Origin: Tateyamaria sp. Alg231-49
GTDB taxonomy: Bacteria > Pseudomonadota > Alphaproteobacteria > Rhodobacterales > Rhodobacteraceae
Direction of reading: 5' to 3'
DNA length: 64,000 nt
Assembly: GCF_900143535.1 (NCBI RefSeq)
Contig: NZ_FRFA01000005.1
Span: 248,001-312,000, forward strand
The notes under the pieces: model-generated
Seen by the model: the letters and a program-made list of their open reading frames with translations, nothing else
Databases searched by the model: none
Told to the model about the DNA's origin: nothing
Part shown: positions 37,146-45,722 of the stretch, piece after piece
Position numbering within the stretch: position 1 is the stretch's first letter
Layout of the letters: each line of letters starts with the position of its first letter
Translations under genes and position numbers: made by a program

Positions 37146-37886
37146 TCAGAACAGCGTTCCGCCATCCCCATCATCGCCAGTTTCAAACAGCAGCCCTTCC
37201 AGGTCGGGAATGCGGACAATCCGGTTTCCATCCAGATCGATCACCCCATCTTTGCGCAAACCGGTGAACTGACGGCTGACAGTTTCAATGGTCAAACCCA
37301 GAAAGTTCGCCATGGTCTCACGACTGATTGGCAACTCGATCCGGCTGACGTCACCCATCACCTTGCCGTCTTGGTTCATGGTGCGCTTGGCGATCAGCAT
37401 CAGCAGGCTGGCGATCTTTTCGCGCGCTGTCTTGCGGCCCAAAAGCAGCATCCAATCGCGCGCCGCGTCCAGTTCATCCAGCGCCATTTCCAACAGGCGC
37501 TGTTGCACGGCCGGGATCTCCATCAACAGCGTTTCAAACGGTTTGCGCTGAAAACAGCACAACGTCACGTCCGACACAGCCGTCACATCGTACTGCAACG
37601 TTTCGCGGCCCGGGCGACCAATAAAGTCCGAGGGCAGCAAAAGGCCCACCATCTGCGTGCGCCCATCCTCGATCACCCGTTCCAGCGTGGCTGTACCCTC
37701 CACGACGGAGGCGACGACGTCCAACGCATCACCCCGCATCGCGATAGTTTGGCCCGCGACGTATGATTTGTAGAACTTGATCTCGTTCAGCCGCCCCAAT
37801 TCATCTTCGTCACAGCGCGCGCAAACCGCCCGATGACGGATCGGACAGGACGAACAATTTTGGGTGGCAATGAGCTCTCCGTTCAT
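37146..37886 (-). CDS. fnrL: Crp/Fnr-family oxygen regulator FnrL
   Basis: 246 aa. N-terminal cysteines Cys11, Cys14, Cys22 and Cys25 and internal Cys110/Cys111 can supply ligands for an oxygen-sensing [4Fe-4S] cluster. A cyclic-nucleotide-type sensor fold is followed by the helix-turn-helix ISRETMANFLGLTIETVSRQ near residue 185, whose Glu-x2-Ser-Arg recognises TTGAT. Activates microaerobic genes, here hemN, ccoNOQP, ccoGHIS and usp. A perfect FNR box lies 12 bases from its own start codon, compatible with autorepression. Confidence 0.95.
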   Translation of the reverse strand: MNGELIATQNCSSCPIRHRAVCARCDEDELGRLNEIKFYKSYVAGQTIAMRGDALDVVASVVEGTATLERVIEDGRTQMVGLLLPSDFIGRPGRETLQYDVTAVSDVTLCCFQRKPFETLLMEIPAVQQRLLEMALDELDAARDWMLLLGRKTAREKIASLLMLIAKRTMNQDGKVMGDVSRIELPISRETMANFLGLTIETVSRQFTGLRKDGVIDLDGNRIVRIPDLEGLLFETGDDGDGGTLF

Positions 37887-37898
37887 TCCTCAGATCCT

Positions 37899-37912
37899 TT
37901 GATCTGCATCAA
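37899..37912. promoter_or_regulatory. FNR box in the fnrL-hemN divergent promoter
   Basis: TTGATCTGCATCAA, perfect consensus. Its centre lies 41.5 bases before the A of the hemN ATG, ideal class II spacing if hemN transcription starts at the start codon. On the other side it is only 12 bases from the fnrL start. Confidence 0.92.
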
Positions 37913-37946
37913 GGAAAGGTTCGGGATCAACGGTCATCGTACCTCT

Positions 37947-39299
37947 ATGAAACATGTATCCGACCTTTCCCGTCTAGGCTTGTTTGACGCAAAGGTCCCG
38001 CGCTTCACCAGCTATCCACCTGCCAACTGGTTCAGTGACAGTGTGGATGCAAGCTGCACGCGAACTTGGCATTCCGATGCCTCTAAGAATGCAGAGATTT
38101 CGCTCTATGTCCACATTCCCTTTTGCCGCAGACTCTGCTGGTTCTGCGCATGTCGCACGCAAGGGACCCGCAATGACGCGCCTTTGGCCCCTTACGTGGA
38201 CCGGGTTTTGGCCGAAGCGCGCGACGTGCGCGCGCAGTTTGTAAATGGAGTTCAGCCACAACGGCTGCACCTTGGCGGGGGAACGCCAACAATCTTGTCG
38301 GCCGACCTGCTCGACACATTGCTCAGCGGCCTCGCGGACATTTGGGGGCTCGAAAATCTCCAAGAATTCTCGGTCGAGGTCGATCCGACGGATGTGGGCC
38401 CTGCCCGACTTGATATGCTCGCATCACATGGCCTCAGCCGTGCCAGTCTCGGCATTCAGGACTTTGACCCGCAGGTGCAGGACGCAATCGGGCGGGTCCA
38501 ATCACGTGAGTTGACCCAAAAGGTTGTCGACCAGTTGCGCGACCGTGGGATTGAGGCTCTGAACTTCGATCTTCTCTATGGCCTGCCGTTCCAAACGGCC
38601 CGGACATTGGATGCAACGCTCGAGGCCGCGCTTGACATGCAGCCCAGTCGCATTGCCCTGTTCGGCTATGCCCATGTTCCGTGGATGTCCAAACGTCAGG
38701 TGCTGATCCCCAGCGATGCCCTGCCCGATCCCGAAACCCGCCTTGCCCTGTTTGATCAGGCGCGGCGCAGGCTTTTGGGACGGGGATACATCCAAATCGG
38801 GATCGACCACTTTGCCCTGCCCCACGATCCAATGGCGCAGGCCTATTACGCCAAAACGCTAAAACGCTCGTTTCAGGGATACACAGATGACACCTCACCC
38901 TGCCTGATCGGGTTGGGCGCATCCGCGATTTCGACCTACCCAGACGGTTTTGCCCAAAATATCCCGGTGACCGGGCAGTATGCGAACAAGATCGACGCTG
39001 GCGAGGCCGCCACGTGGCGCGGTTATACGCTGGATGCGCGCGATCACCTCAAGGCCAATCTGGTCGAACAGCTGATGTGCTATCACAGCGCTGATCTGAG
39101 TGCAGCGCAACGTGCCGACGCGGAACTGATGGCAGACATCGACCGTGTTGCCGACCACTTTGACGGAGCGGTCAATTGGGATGGGCAGAGCCTGTCCATA
39201 AACCGTTGGGCACACCCGCTGGTGCGCCTGATCGCGGTCCAACTGGTGACCCCAAGTGCGGCCACCTCAGGCGAACGCATCTACAGCGCCGCGATCTAG
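37947..39299 (+). CDS. hemN: Oxygen-independent coproporphyrinogen III oxidase
   Basis: 450 aa radical-SAM enzyme converting coproporphyrinogen III to protoporphyrinogen IX without oxygen. The cluster motif is HIPFCRRLCWFCACRT (Cys-x3-Cys-x2-Cys-x-Cys), preceded by the substrate segment RFTSYPPANWF, and followed by HLGGGTPTIL. Start at ATG 37947 matches the family N-terminus; the frame upstream is antisense to fnrL. No Shine-Dalgarno is seen before this ATG. It supplies haem for the cbb3 oxidase under FnrL control. Confidence 0.96.
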   Translation: MKHVSDLSRLGLFDAKVPRFTSYPPANWFSDSVDASCTRTWHSDASKNAEISLYVHIPFCRRLCWFCACRTQGTRNDAPLAPYVDRVLAEARDVRAQFVNGVQPQRLHLGGGTPTILSADLLDTLLSGLADIWGLENLQEFSVEVDPTDVGPARLDMLASHGLSRASLGIQDFDPQVQDAIGRVQSRELTQKVVDQLRDRGIEALNFDLLYGLPFQTARTLDATLEAALDMQPSRIALFGYAHVPWMSKRQVLIPSDALPDPETRLALFDQARRRLLGRGYIQIGIDHFALPHDPMAQAYYAKTLKRSFQGYTDDTSPCLIGLGASAISTYPDGFAQNIPVTGQYANKIDAGEAATWRGYTLDARDHLKANLVEQLMCYHSADLSAAQRADAELMADIDRVADHFDGAVNWDGQSLSINRWAHPLVRLIAVQLVTPSAATSGERIYSAAI

Positions 39300-39347
39300 G
39301 CGCGCCTCGGATAATGAGTTAGCCCACCTGCCCCATACGGCTTGCCA

Positions 39348-39367
39348 AGGCGCGCAATTTCGCGCCT
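39348..39367. repeat. Hairpin between hemN and the Kelch gene
   Basis: AGGCGCG/CGCGCCT stem with a six-base CAATTT loop, 29 bases before the next ATG. No T run follows. Could be a weak hemN end signal or a leader structure of the Kelch gene. Confidence 0.4.
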
Positions 39368-39395
39368 GATGTCGCGCGCGTATGAGGAGTGCGGG

Positions 39396-40319
39396 ATGTC
39401 AAACTGGATCACACTGGACTGCAATGGCACCCCACACTGCCGGCACGAAAACGGGTTCGCCTGCTTTGAGGGCAAATTTTACCTTTTTGGCGGGCGACGC
39501 GTTCAGCCCGTCGACATCTTTGACCCCGAAACCAGCACTTGGACACACGGTGCGCCGCCACCGCTGGAGATCCATCATTTCCAACCCGTCATCGTCGGCC
39601 ACCAAATCTGGCTCTTGGGCACGATGACCGGCGTTTTCCCCCGCGAAACCCCTCTGGAAACGGTGTTCATCTACGAACCCGGCACAGATCGCTGGCTGGA
39701 AGGTCCGTCCATTCCCCCCGCACGCCGCCGCGGGGCCTCAGGCTGCGCGCTTCACAGCGACGGCTGGATCTATGTGGTAGGCGGCATCGTCGACGGGCAT
39801 CACGCGGACACACAGGCCTGGTTTGACCGCATCCATCCCGACACCGGCGCATGGGAAATCCTTCCCGATGCACCGAACAAGCGCGATCACGCGCCCTGCG
39901 CCATTGTAGGCAACGCCCTCTACTTCTTTGGCGGACGCGAAACCGGGCGGCACAACGGGACGGACTACAACCAACTGTTTTTTGACACGATTGGCGATGT
40001 GGACGTGTTCGATTTCACGACACAGACGTGGTCCGTGCACCCCGAACCCCTTCCGATCCAGACAGCGGCAGGGGGCACCGGGGTGCTCGGCGGTAAAATC
40101 CATTACGTCGGGGGCGAGGCCGGGCGGATGGAAGCGTTCACCGAAATGCAGATATTCGAACCCAAAAGCGGGCAATGGGCGCTCGGCGCCCCTTTGAACC
40201 GGGCGCGCCACGGGACCAATTGCTGTGTGCATGATGGCAAATTATGGATTGCAGCAGGCAGTGGCGCTCGCGGCGGGGAACCCGAACTGACCAGCATAGA
40301 AGTCATCGCAATCGAGTAG
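39396..40319 (+). CDS. Kelch-repeat beta-propeller protein
   Basis: 307 aa. The ATG at 39396 has GAGGAG six bases upstream. Repeated blades include FYLFGGRRVQPVDIFDPE, WIYVVGGIVDGHHADTQ, ALYFFGGRETGRHNG and KIHYVGGEAGRMEAF, each with the GG plus later Trp/Tyr pattern of Kelch motifs; about five to six blades fill the protein. No signal peptide, so cytoplasmic. Members include sialic-acid mutarotases, but no sialic-acid genes are near and the role is unknown. Confidence 0.87.
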   Translation: MSNWITLDCNGTPHCRHENGFACFEGKFYLFGGRRVQPVDIFDPETSTWTHGAPPPLEIHHFQPVIVGHQIWLLGTMTGVFPRETPLETVFIYEPGTDRWLEGPSIPPARRRGASGCALHSDGWIYVVGGIVDGHHADTQAWFDRIHPDTGAWEILPDAPNKRDHAPCAIVGNALYFFGGRETGRHNGTDYNQLFFDTIGDVDVFDFTTQTWSVHPEPLPIQTAAGGTGVLGGKIHYVGGEAGRMEAFTEMQIFEPKSGQWALGAPLNRARHGTNCCVHDGKLWIAAGSGARGGEPELTSIEVIAIE

Positions 40320-40328
40320 CGAGGGCTA

Positions 40329-40535
40329 TCAGTGCCCGCCCTCATATTTCGACCAGTCGATTTTGCGGAATTGCCAAAGAGCGATTGCGCCTAACCCTAA
40401 AAAGATGGCCGCCCAGCCCAAATTGCCCATCAGCGCCTCGAACCCGCCCCATCCGAAACAGACGGCCAGGGTTAACGTGCGCCGCAAAGGTTGCGCAAAG
40501 AATGCGTGGTCCAGATTGATGAACTTGTCGATCAT
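40329..40535 (-). CDS. Small membrane protein, unknown function
   Basis: 68 aa with two hydrophobic segments (around residues 20-35 and 38-55) and a charged C-terminus FRKIDWSKYEGGH. Its ATGA start overlaps the stop of the Tm-1-like gene, so it is translated as part of the aldehyde dehydrogenase operon. I do not recognise the family. It may anchor or assist the neighbouring proteins, but that is only positional inference. Confidence 0.7.
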   Translation of the reverse strand: MIDKFINLDHAFFAQPLRRTLTLAVCFGWGGFEALMGNLGWAAIFLGLGAIALWQFRKIDWSKYEGGH

Positions 40536-41779
40536 GCGCCCGGCCTCCGATCCAGCGCGCCATCTTCGATCCAGCCATCTAGCACCGACAGCGCCGTCTC
40601 GGCAAAAGCGGCATCGTTGATGTGACAGTCCAGCACCGACAATTTGACAGGGTCCGTCACCGCACGTTCCATCTCATCTACCATCGCGGCCAGCGCTTCC
40701 GGATCATAGGTGGCACCGCCTTCAATGTCCCATGCCTCGACACCACCGCGCGGCATCAGCACATGCACTGGGCCCTTGGCCGCGTCGAGCCGCGCCACAA
40801 TATCACGCACCAGCATCCGGCGTTCATCGCCATTCAGGCCCGAGGATTTGATGAGGCGGTTGTGAGCATGAAACGGACGGTCCGAATAGGCGTCCGGAAT
40901 CTCCTGCCAGCCCGCAAAATCAATCAGATCAGCACAGCCCGGCGCCACGATCTGCGGAATGCCCATGTCCCCTGCCCCGCGCAAACGATCCGGGCCAGAG
41001 TTCACGACCGACCCGACCATCAGATTGGCCAGTTCCGGCAGCGCAAAATCCATCACGGCGGCAAAATACCCCTGACGCGCCAGCGCCTCGAACGCCATCC
41101 CGCCCATGCCCGTGGCGTGAAACACAGCCACATCAAACCCGCGCTCATCCAATGGGGCGCGCAACAGCTTCATGTAGGACAGGCAGGATGAACCAAGGCT
41201 GGTCATCCCGATCACAGGCCGTGTGGACACAGGCGGTTCCACCGCACGCGCAGCCCCCAACACAGCCCCCGCCGCTTGGGACAGCGACGACTTGCAGACC
41301 GCGTTCAGCCCATAAAGCCCCCCAGCCCACAAGATCATCTGAATGTCAGGCGACAACCGATCCGGTGGGATCAGTGGAGAAAACGAAACCGTCGAGACGA
41401 TGTATTTCGGCACCCCCAACGGCAGCGCCTGCGCGCAATCCAGTGCAAGGTCCGTGCCCATCGTGCCGCCCAGCGCGATCATCCCGTCGATCCGCCCTGT
41501 ACTGTGCAGTTGCGAACACAAAAGCGCCGCACCTCGCGCCATGATCTGCATCGCTGTGTTTTCGTCCTCTGATGCAATAGCTGCTTCAATCGAGGACCCG
41601 CCCGCCTCGGCCACATCATGTTTGGAGATGTCGCAAGGCGCGCTCGGGTCCCCCAACACGCTTACATCCATGCTCAGCACGTCACCGCCTTGGGCACGGA
41701 TGCGCCCCGCGACATAGGCAAGTTCTTCGTCCTTGGTGTCGTAGGTCCCAATCACAAGGATAGTTTTGGAGACACTCAT
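40532..41779 (-). CDS. Tm-1-like ATP-binding domain protein (UPF0261)
   Basis: 415 aa. N-terminal ILVIGTYDTKDEELAYVAGRI is the hallmark of the Tm-1/UPF0261 family, named after a tomato virus-resistance protein; bacterial members have no settled role. GGTMGTDLALDCAQALPLGVPK and FHATGMGGMAFEALARQG are further family blocks, with a glycine-rich nucleotide-binding look. It is translationally coupled to the aldehyde dehydrogenase upstream and to a small membrane protein downstream, so it belongs to a catabolic operon. Confidence 0.9.
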   Translation of the reverse strand: MSVSKTILVIGTYDTKDEELAYVAGRIRAQGGDVLSMDVSVLGDPSAPCDISKHDVAEAGGSSIEAAIASEDENTAMQIMARGAALLCSQLHSTGRIDGMIALGGTMGTDLALDCAQALPLGVPKYIVSTVSFSPLIPPDRLSPDIQMILWAGGLYGLNAVCKSSLSQAAGAVLGAARAVEPPVSTRPVIGMTSLGSSCLSYMKLLRAPLDERGFDVAVFHATGMGGMAFEALARQGYFAAVMDFALPELANLMVGSVVNSGPDRLRGAGDMGIPQIVAPGCADLIDFAGWQEIPDAYSDRPFHAHNRLIKSSGLNGDERRMLVRDIVARLDAAKGPVHVLMPRGGVEAWDIEGGATYDPEALAAMVDEMERAVTDPVKLSVLDCHINDAAFAETALSVLDGWIEDGALDRRPGA

Positions 41780-43263
41780 AGCTGGATCCACGCCGTTTTG
41801 AGATTGCGGTACTTATCCATCGCATGGGGGGATTTGTCATGCCCATTGCCCGACTGCCCATGTCCACCCAACGGTACGCTGATGTCCGCCCCGCCATAGG
41901 TGTTTACATGCACAACCCCAGCCCGCAGCCGCGACACCATGCGATGCGCGCGGCTGATGTCGCGAGTGAACACAGCAGCGGCAAGGCCGTAACTTGTGCC
42001 ATTCGCCAACGCGACCGCTTCGTCCTCGGTGTCAAAGGGTTGGACGGCCAGCACAGGGCCAAAGATTTCGCTCTGCACCAGAGCGCTGTTTTGAGGGGCG
42101 TTATCAAACAGCGTTGGGCCGATGTAGAACCCACCGGTTTCAGCGGCGATACGCGCACCACCCATCCGCAGATCAGCGCCATCAGCGACAGCCCTGTCGC
42201 ACGCCGCCAGAATGGCGTTCATCTGCACCTCGGACGCGATGGCCCCCGCATTGGTGCGCAAATCCAACGGATCGCCGATACGCATCGCCGAGGCATGGGC
42301 CATGACCCGCAAGACAAATTCAGCATGGATCGACCGTTCGATCAGTAGCCGAGAGCCAGCGACGCAGACCTGCCCGCTGTTGCGGAAAATCCCGCCAGCC
42401 GCCACTGCCGCCGCACGATCCAGATCAGGCGTGTCGGCAAAGACGACGTTCGGCGATTTGCCCCCAAGCTCCAGATAAACGCGCTTGAGGTTGGAGTGCG
42501 CCGCATATTCCAGCAGCTTGCGCCCCACACCGCCGGAGCCCGTGAACGCCAGAACGTCCACATCCATATGGCGCGCCAAAGCCGCCCCCGCAGCCTCCCC
42601 CGTGCCGGTCACGACATTCAACACCCCATCAGGCAGACCGGCTTCATGACAAATCTCGACCATCCGCAGCAGAGAAAGAGAGGCCACCTCGGCCGGCTTC
42701 AGCACGACAGAGTTGCCCGCCGCCAAGGCCGCCGCAATTTTCCACGCTCCAATCATCAGCGGGAAATTCCACGGAACGATCACGCCGACAACGCCCACAG
42801 GTTCATGATGGACAAGGCCCAGCGTGCCGGGGGCGGTCGGGGCGATCTCGCCGTATTCCTTGCCGCAAAGTTCGCCGTAATAGCGGAACGTGCCCGCCGC
42901 GCTGCCGGGTTCGGCCTTGCGTGCCATGGAAATTTCGGTGCCGTTGTCGCGCACACCCAGAACGGCCAGCGCATCCGCCTCGGCCTCGATTGCATCCGCG
43001 ATCTTTTGCAGGACACGCCCGCGCGCCGTTGCGGCCAGACCGGACCAACGCCCATCCTCAAAGGCGGCGCGGGCCGCCGCAACGGCACGGTCAATCTCGG
43101 TCTGTCCACCTGCTGCAATCTCAGTCAGGGGCTGGCCGTCAATGGGCGAAACAACGGCCAAGGTCGCCCCATCTGCTGATGGACCTGACGCCCCGCCAAT
43201 GATGTGCAGTCCTGCCGCCACAGAACGCTGGCGCAGGTCGTCAATTCGGCTTTGATCAATCAT
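41776..43263 (-). CDS. NAD(P)-dependent aldehyde dehydrogenase
   Basis: 495 aa. The catalytic Glu is in LELGGKSPNVVF and the nucleophile Cys in NSGQVCVAGSRLL; the cofactor-binding PWNFPLMIGAWKIAAAL and FTGSGGVGRKL motifs are also intact. It oxidises an aldehyde to its acid. ATGA overlap couples it to the Tm-1-like gene. Lying between the TRAP transporter genes and Tm-1-like gene, it may process an aldehyde released from the imported or hydrolysed substrate. The ATG at 43263 was chosen over an upstream in-frame codon by family length. Confidence 0.94.
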   Translation of the reverse strand: MIDQSRIDDLRQRSVAAGLHIIGGASGPSADGATLAVVSPIDGQPLTEIAAGGQTEIDRAVAAARAAFEDGRWSGLAATARGRVLQKIADAIEAEADALAVLGVRDNGTEISMARKAEPGSAAGTFRYYGELCGKEYGEIAPTAPGTLGLVHHEPVGVVGVIVPWNFPLMIGAWKIAAALAAGNSVVLKPAEVASLSLLRMVEICHEAGLPDGVLNVVTGTGEAAGAALARHMDVDVLAFTGSGGVGRKLLEYAAHSNLKRVYLELGGKSPNVVFADTPDLDRAAAVAAGGIFRNSGQVCVAGSRLLIERSIHAEFVLRVMAHASAMRIGDPLDLRTNAGAIASEVQMNAILAACDRAVADGADLRMGGARIAAETGGFYIGPTLFDNAPQNSALVQSEIFGPVLAVQPFDTEDEAVALANGTSYGLAAAVFTRDISRAHRMVSRLRAGVVHVNTYGGADISVPLGGHGQSGNGHDKSPHAMDKYRNLKTAWIQL

Positions 43264-43353
43264 CTGAAGGGCCCTTCGCAATGCCAGATGGTTCACTATT
43301 TGAACCATTGGTGCAATAATTCTGCCTCAGGCCTTACATCCCTGTCAACGGCA

Positions 43354-45666
43354 TCATTGGGCAGGCACATCCTCGGGCGGAGCGGATCGGATAAAGTGGT
43401 GCCAGCCAAGCAAAAGCGCTGCGGCAACAAGACCGACTGTCATGATCAGCGGCGTTTTCCACAGCACCAAAACAGCCAAAAGCAGACGCAACGCCACCTC
43501 CCACTGCGCAATGCGCAGCCGGTCGAACCGCGCCAGTGCTGAGGCCACCAAATAAAGACACAAGGCAATCCGGGCGAGCAACAGGGTCAACTGGCCCCAG
43601 TCGACCACACCCGTGTATCCCTCGATCAGTTCCCGCTGTCCGGCGTCATTGGTGATGGTCACCGCCTGTTCGATCAACAACAGTTCGGGATACCATGCAA
43701 AGACAAAAGGAATGGTGAACATCACAATGCCCACCCGGACCGCCGCCAGCCCTGTGCGCATCGGCTCACCGCCGGTGACAGATGCGGCGGCAAAGGCGGC
43801 CACAGCCACAGGGGGCGTGATGGCCGACGCCACGGCGAAGTAAAAGACAAACATGTGGGCCGTGAAAAAGCTGACGCCCAGATTTGCCAAAAGCGGGCCC
43901 AGCAACAGGGCCACATTCACATACGCGGGAACGGTCGGCATCCCCATCCCCAGCAGGATTGCGCACAGCATCGCACAGACCAGCGCCAGCATCAGGTAGA
44001 CGCCACCCACAATCGGAATCTCGAAACCAAACAGCCGCAGCACAGTGACCTTTTCCAGCCACGAGGTGACGGCGCGCGTCAACTCTCCGGTCAGCCCGCT
44101 TTCATTAAGAAAGGCAGCAATGATCGACACCGCGAACAGCAGCAGAAACAAGCGGGACAACAAGATGCCGCCCTCGGCCAACGACACCAGCACCCGCGAT
44201 GGCATGGCCCGCGTCCCCGGATCCAGAAACAGCAGCGGGACAAGCACAGCAACAGCCCACCACCCGGCAGAAATCGCATCACCCGTTGCGTTCACGATTG
44301 TCTGCACCAGCACGCTGTCCGCACCAAAAATCCAGCCCAAAGGCCCCTCGGCCACGCCGTCTTTGCTGCCCAGCAAAAGAAACAGGATCGTGAGGATCGG
44401 CAAAAAGATGATGACCAGATTGTACCAGTCCTGCCGTTCCATCACCAAGTCCTCAGGCACCTCGCGCATCGCCGCGACCTTTTCGCGACGAGACTGGAAC
44501 ATGACCGCCAAAAAGATCGAGAAAAAGAAACAGATCGCAGGCAGAAACGCTGCCGTAATGACATCTGTATAAGGCACCGCCGTCAGAGCCACGAGAACAA
44601 AGGCGGCCACGCCCATGACCGGCGGCATGATCTGCCCACCAGACGAGGCCGCGGCTTCAACCCCGCCTGCAAAATACTTGCTGAACCCATTGCGCAGCAT
44701 CATCGGAATGGTCAGGCGGCCCGTGGAAAGAACATTGGTGACCGGCCCACCGGTGATGGTGCCAAACATGGCCGACGACACGATGGCCGCATGTGCAGGC
44801 CCACCGCGTAAATTTCGGGTCAACCGCACCGCCAGCTTGATCAGGGATGTGCCCCCAGCCGACGTGCCAAAGAGCGCACCAAGGATCACGTAAGGGAAAA
44901 CCTGATTGACCACGATATCCATGAAACGGCCCATGAACCCATCCGGCGAGATGAACACATTGGTGGCCTTCTGCGTGGCCGCATCCATAACGTTGCCGCC
45001 ATCAGCCCCCAGCTTGGTCAGCAGGAAATTGTTGTCCGACAGATCGAACATCCAGATCAGCGCAGTGGCCACAGTATAAAACACCACAAGGCTCGCTACG
45101 ATCACAAGCGGCAGGCCCCACACCCGCACGTTATAAAGGAAAAACAGGGTGATGATGGTGAACAGCAGCGGAATCGTCCAAAGGCCAAAGCGGGCCTGAC
45201 AAGACGGCACCTCTGCCTCAAACGAGATGCCCGGGATCACGTCAGCCGAATTGGCTGCATCCTCGGCAATCAGACGGGCGCGCTCCCCGGTGATCTGGTC
45301 GATCAGGCACACGCTGTCGATCTCCACGAGATAACCAAAAGCACCCAAAAACGCGGCCAGCAACAGACCAAGGTCCAGCAACAGGCCCAGCCACGCGCGT
45401 TCGGGTCGCTTTCGTTTCCACGTCCGGTACACGCTGGCGTCAAAGACCACGATGGTCATCATCAGGAAAAATATCGGCGGAAAGAAGTATTCGGTGGCGA
45501 ACCCCGAAATGCGCAAGAGAGGGATGCCCGTCACCTCACGCGCCCAAGCTTGCAGGCCTGCAATCTCGGGCAGCGTATTGATCATCCCAACAACGACCAG
45601 AACCAACGCCAGCCCCATCGCGATGCGTTGGCCTGTCGTACGCACGTTTGGATCGAACTCGGTCAT
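43354..45666 (-). CDS. TRAP transporter fused permease (4TM/12TM, TAXI type)
   Basis: 770 aa with a large number of membrane helices; the small DctQ-like and large DctM-like parts are fused. Segments GALFGTSAGGTSLIKLAVRL, GGPAHAAIVSSAMFGTITGG and LGMGMPTVPAYVNVALLLGP are typical of the DctM core. It partners the TAXI binding protein encoded immediately upstream and uses an ion gradient rather than ATP. The start is uncertain: ATG 45666 lacks a clear ribosome site, and the TTG at 45702 lies in the loop of a hairpin. Confidence 0.92.
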   Translation of the reverse strand: MTEFDPNVRTTGQRIAMGLALVLVVVGMINTLPEIAGLQAWAREVTGIPLLRISGFATEYFFPPIFFLMMTIVVFDASVYRTWKRKRPERAWLGLLLDLGLLLAAFLGAFGYLVEIDSVCLIDQITGERARLIAEDAANSADVIPGISFEAEVPSCQARFGLWTIPLLFTIITLFFLYNVRVWGLPLVIVASLVVFYTVATALIWMFDLSDNNFLLTKLGADGGNVMDAATQKATNVFISPDGFMGRFMDIVVNQVFPYVILGALFGTSAGGTSLIKLAVRLTRNLRGGPAHAAIVSSAMFGTITGGPVTNVLSTGRLTIPMMLRNGFSKYFAGGVEAAASSGGQIMPPVMGVAAFVLVALTAVPYTDVITAAFLPAICFFFSIFLAVMFQSRREKVAAMREVPEDLVMERQDWYNLVIIFLPILTILFLLLGSKDGVAEGPLGWIFGADSVLVQTIVNATGDAISAGWWAVAVLVPLLFLDPGTRAMPSRVLVSLAEGGILLSRLFLLLFAVSIIAAFLNESGLTGELTRAVTSWLEKVTVLRLFGFEIPIVGGVYLMLALVCAMLCAILLGMGMPTVPAYVNVALLLGPLLANLGVSFFTAHMFVFYFAVASAITPPVAVAAFAAASVTGGEPMRTGLAAVRVGIVMFTIPFVFAWYPELLLIEQAVTITNDAGQRELIEGYTGVVDWGQLTLLLARIALCLYLVASALARFDRLRIAQWEVALRLLLAVLVLWKTPLIMTVGLVAAALLLGWHHFIRSAPPEDVPAQ

Positions 45667-45690
45667 GGGGCGCGTACCAATCGGGGGTTT

Positions 45691-45715
45691 GGACCCGGCC
45701 AAAACAGCCGGGTCC
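45691..45715. repeat. Intercistronic hairpin between TAXI and TRAP permease genes
   Basis: Perfect nine-base stem GGACCCGGC/GCCGGGTCC with a seven-base loop and no T run, placed between the binding-protein stop (45723) and permease start (45666). Likely stabilises the binding-protein mRNA or dampens read-through. Confidence 0.65.
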
Positions 45716-45722
45716 GGATCAC

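Noticed and set aside
45667-45702. Upstream TTG start for the TRAP permease
   Set aside because: It falls in the loop of a strong hairpin, lacks a ribosome site and adds residues with no family similarity.
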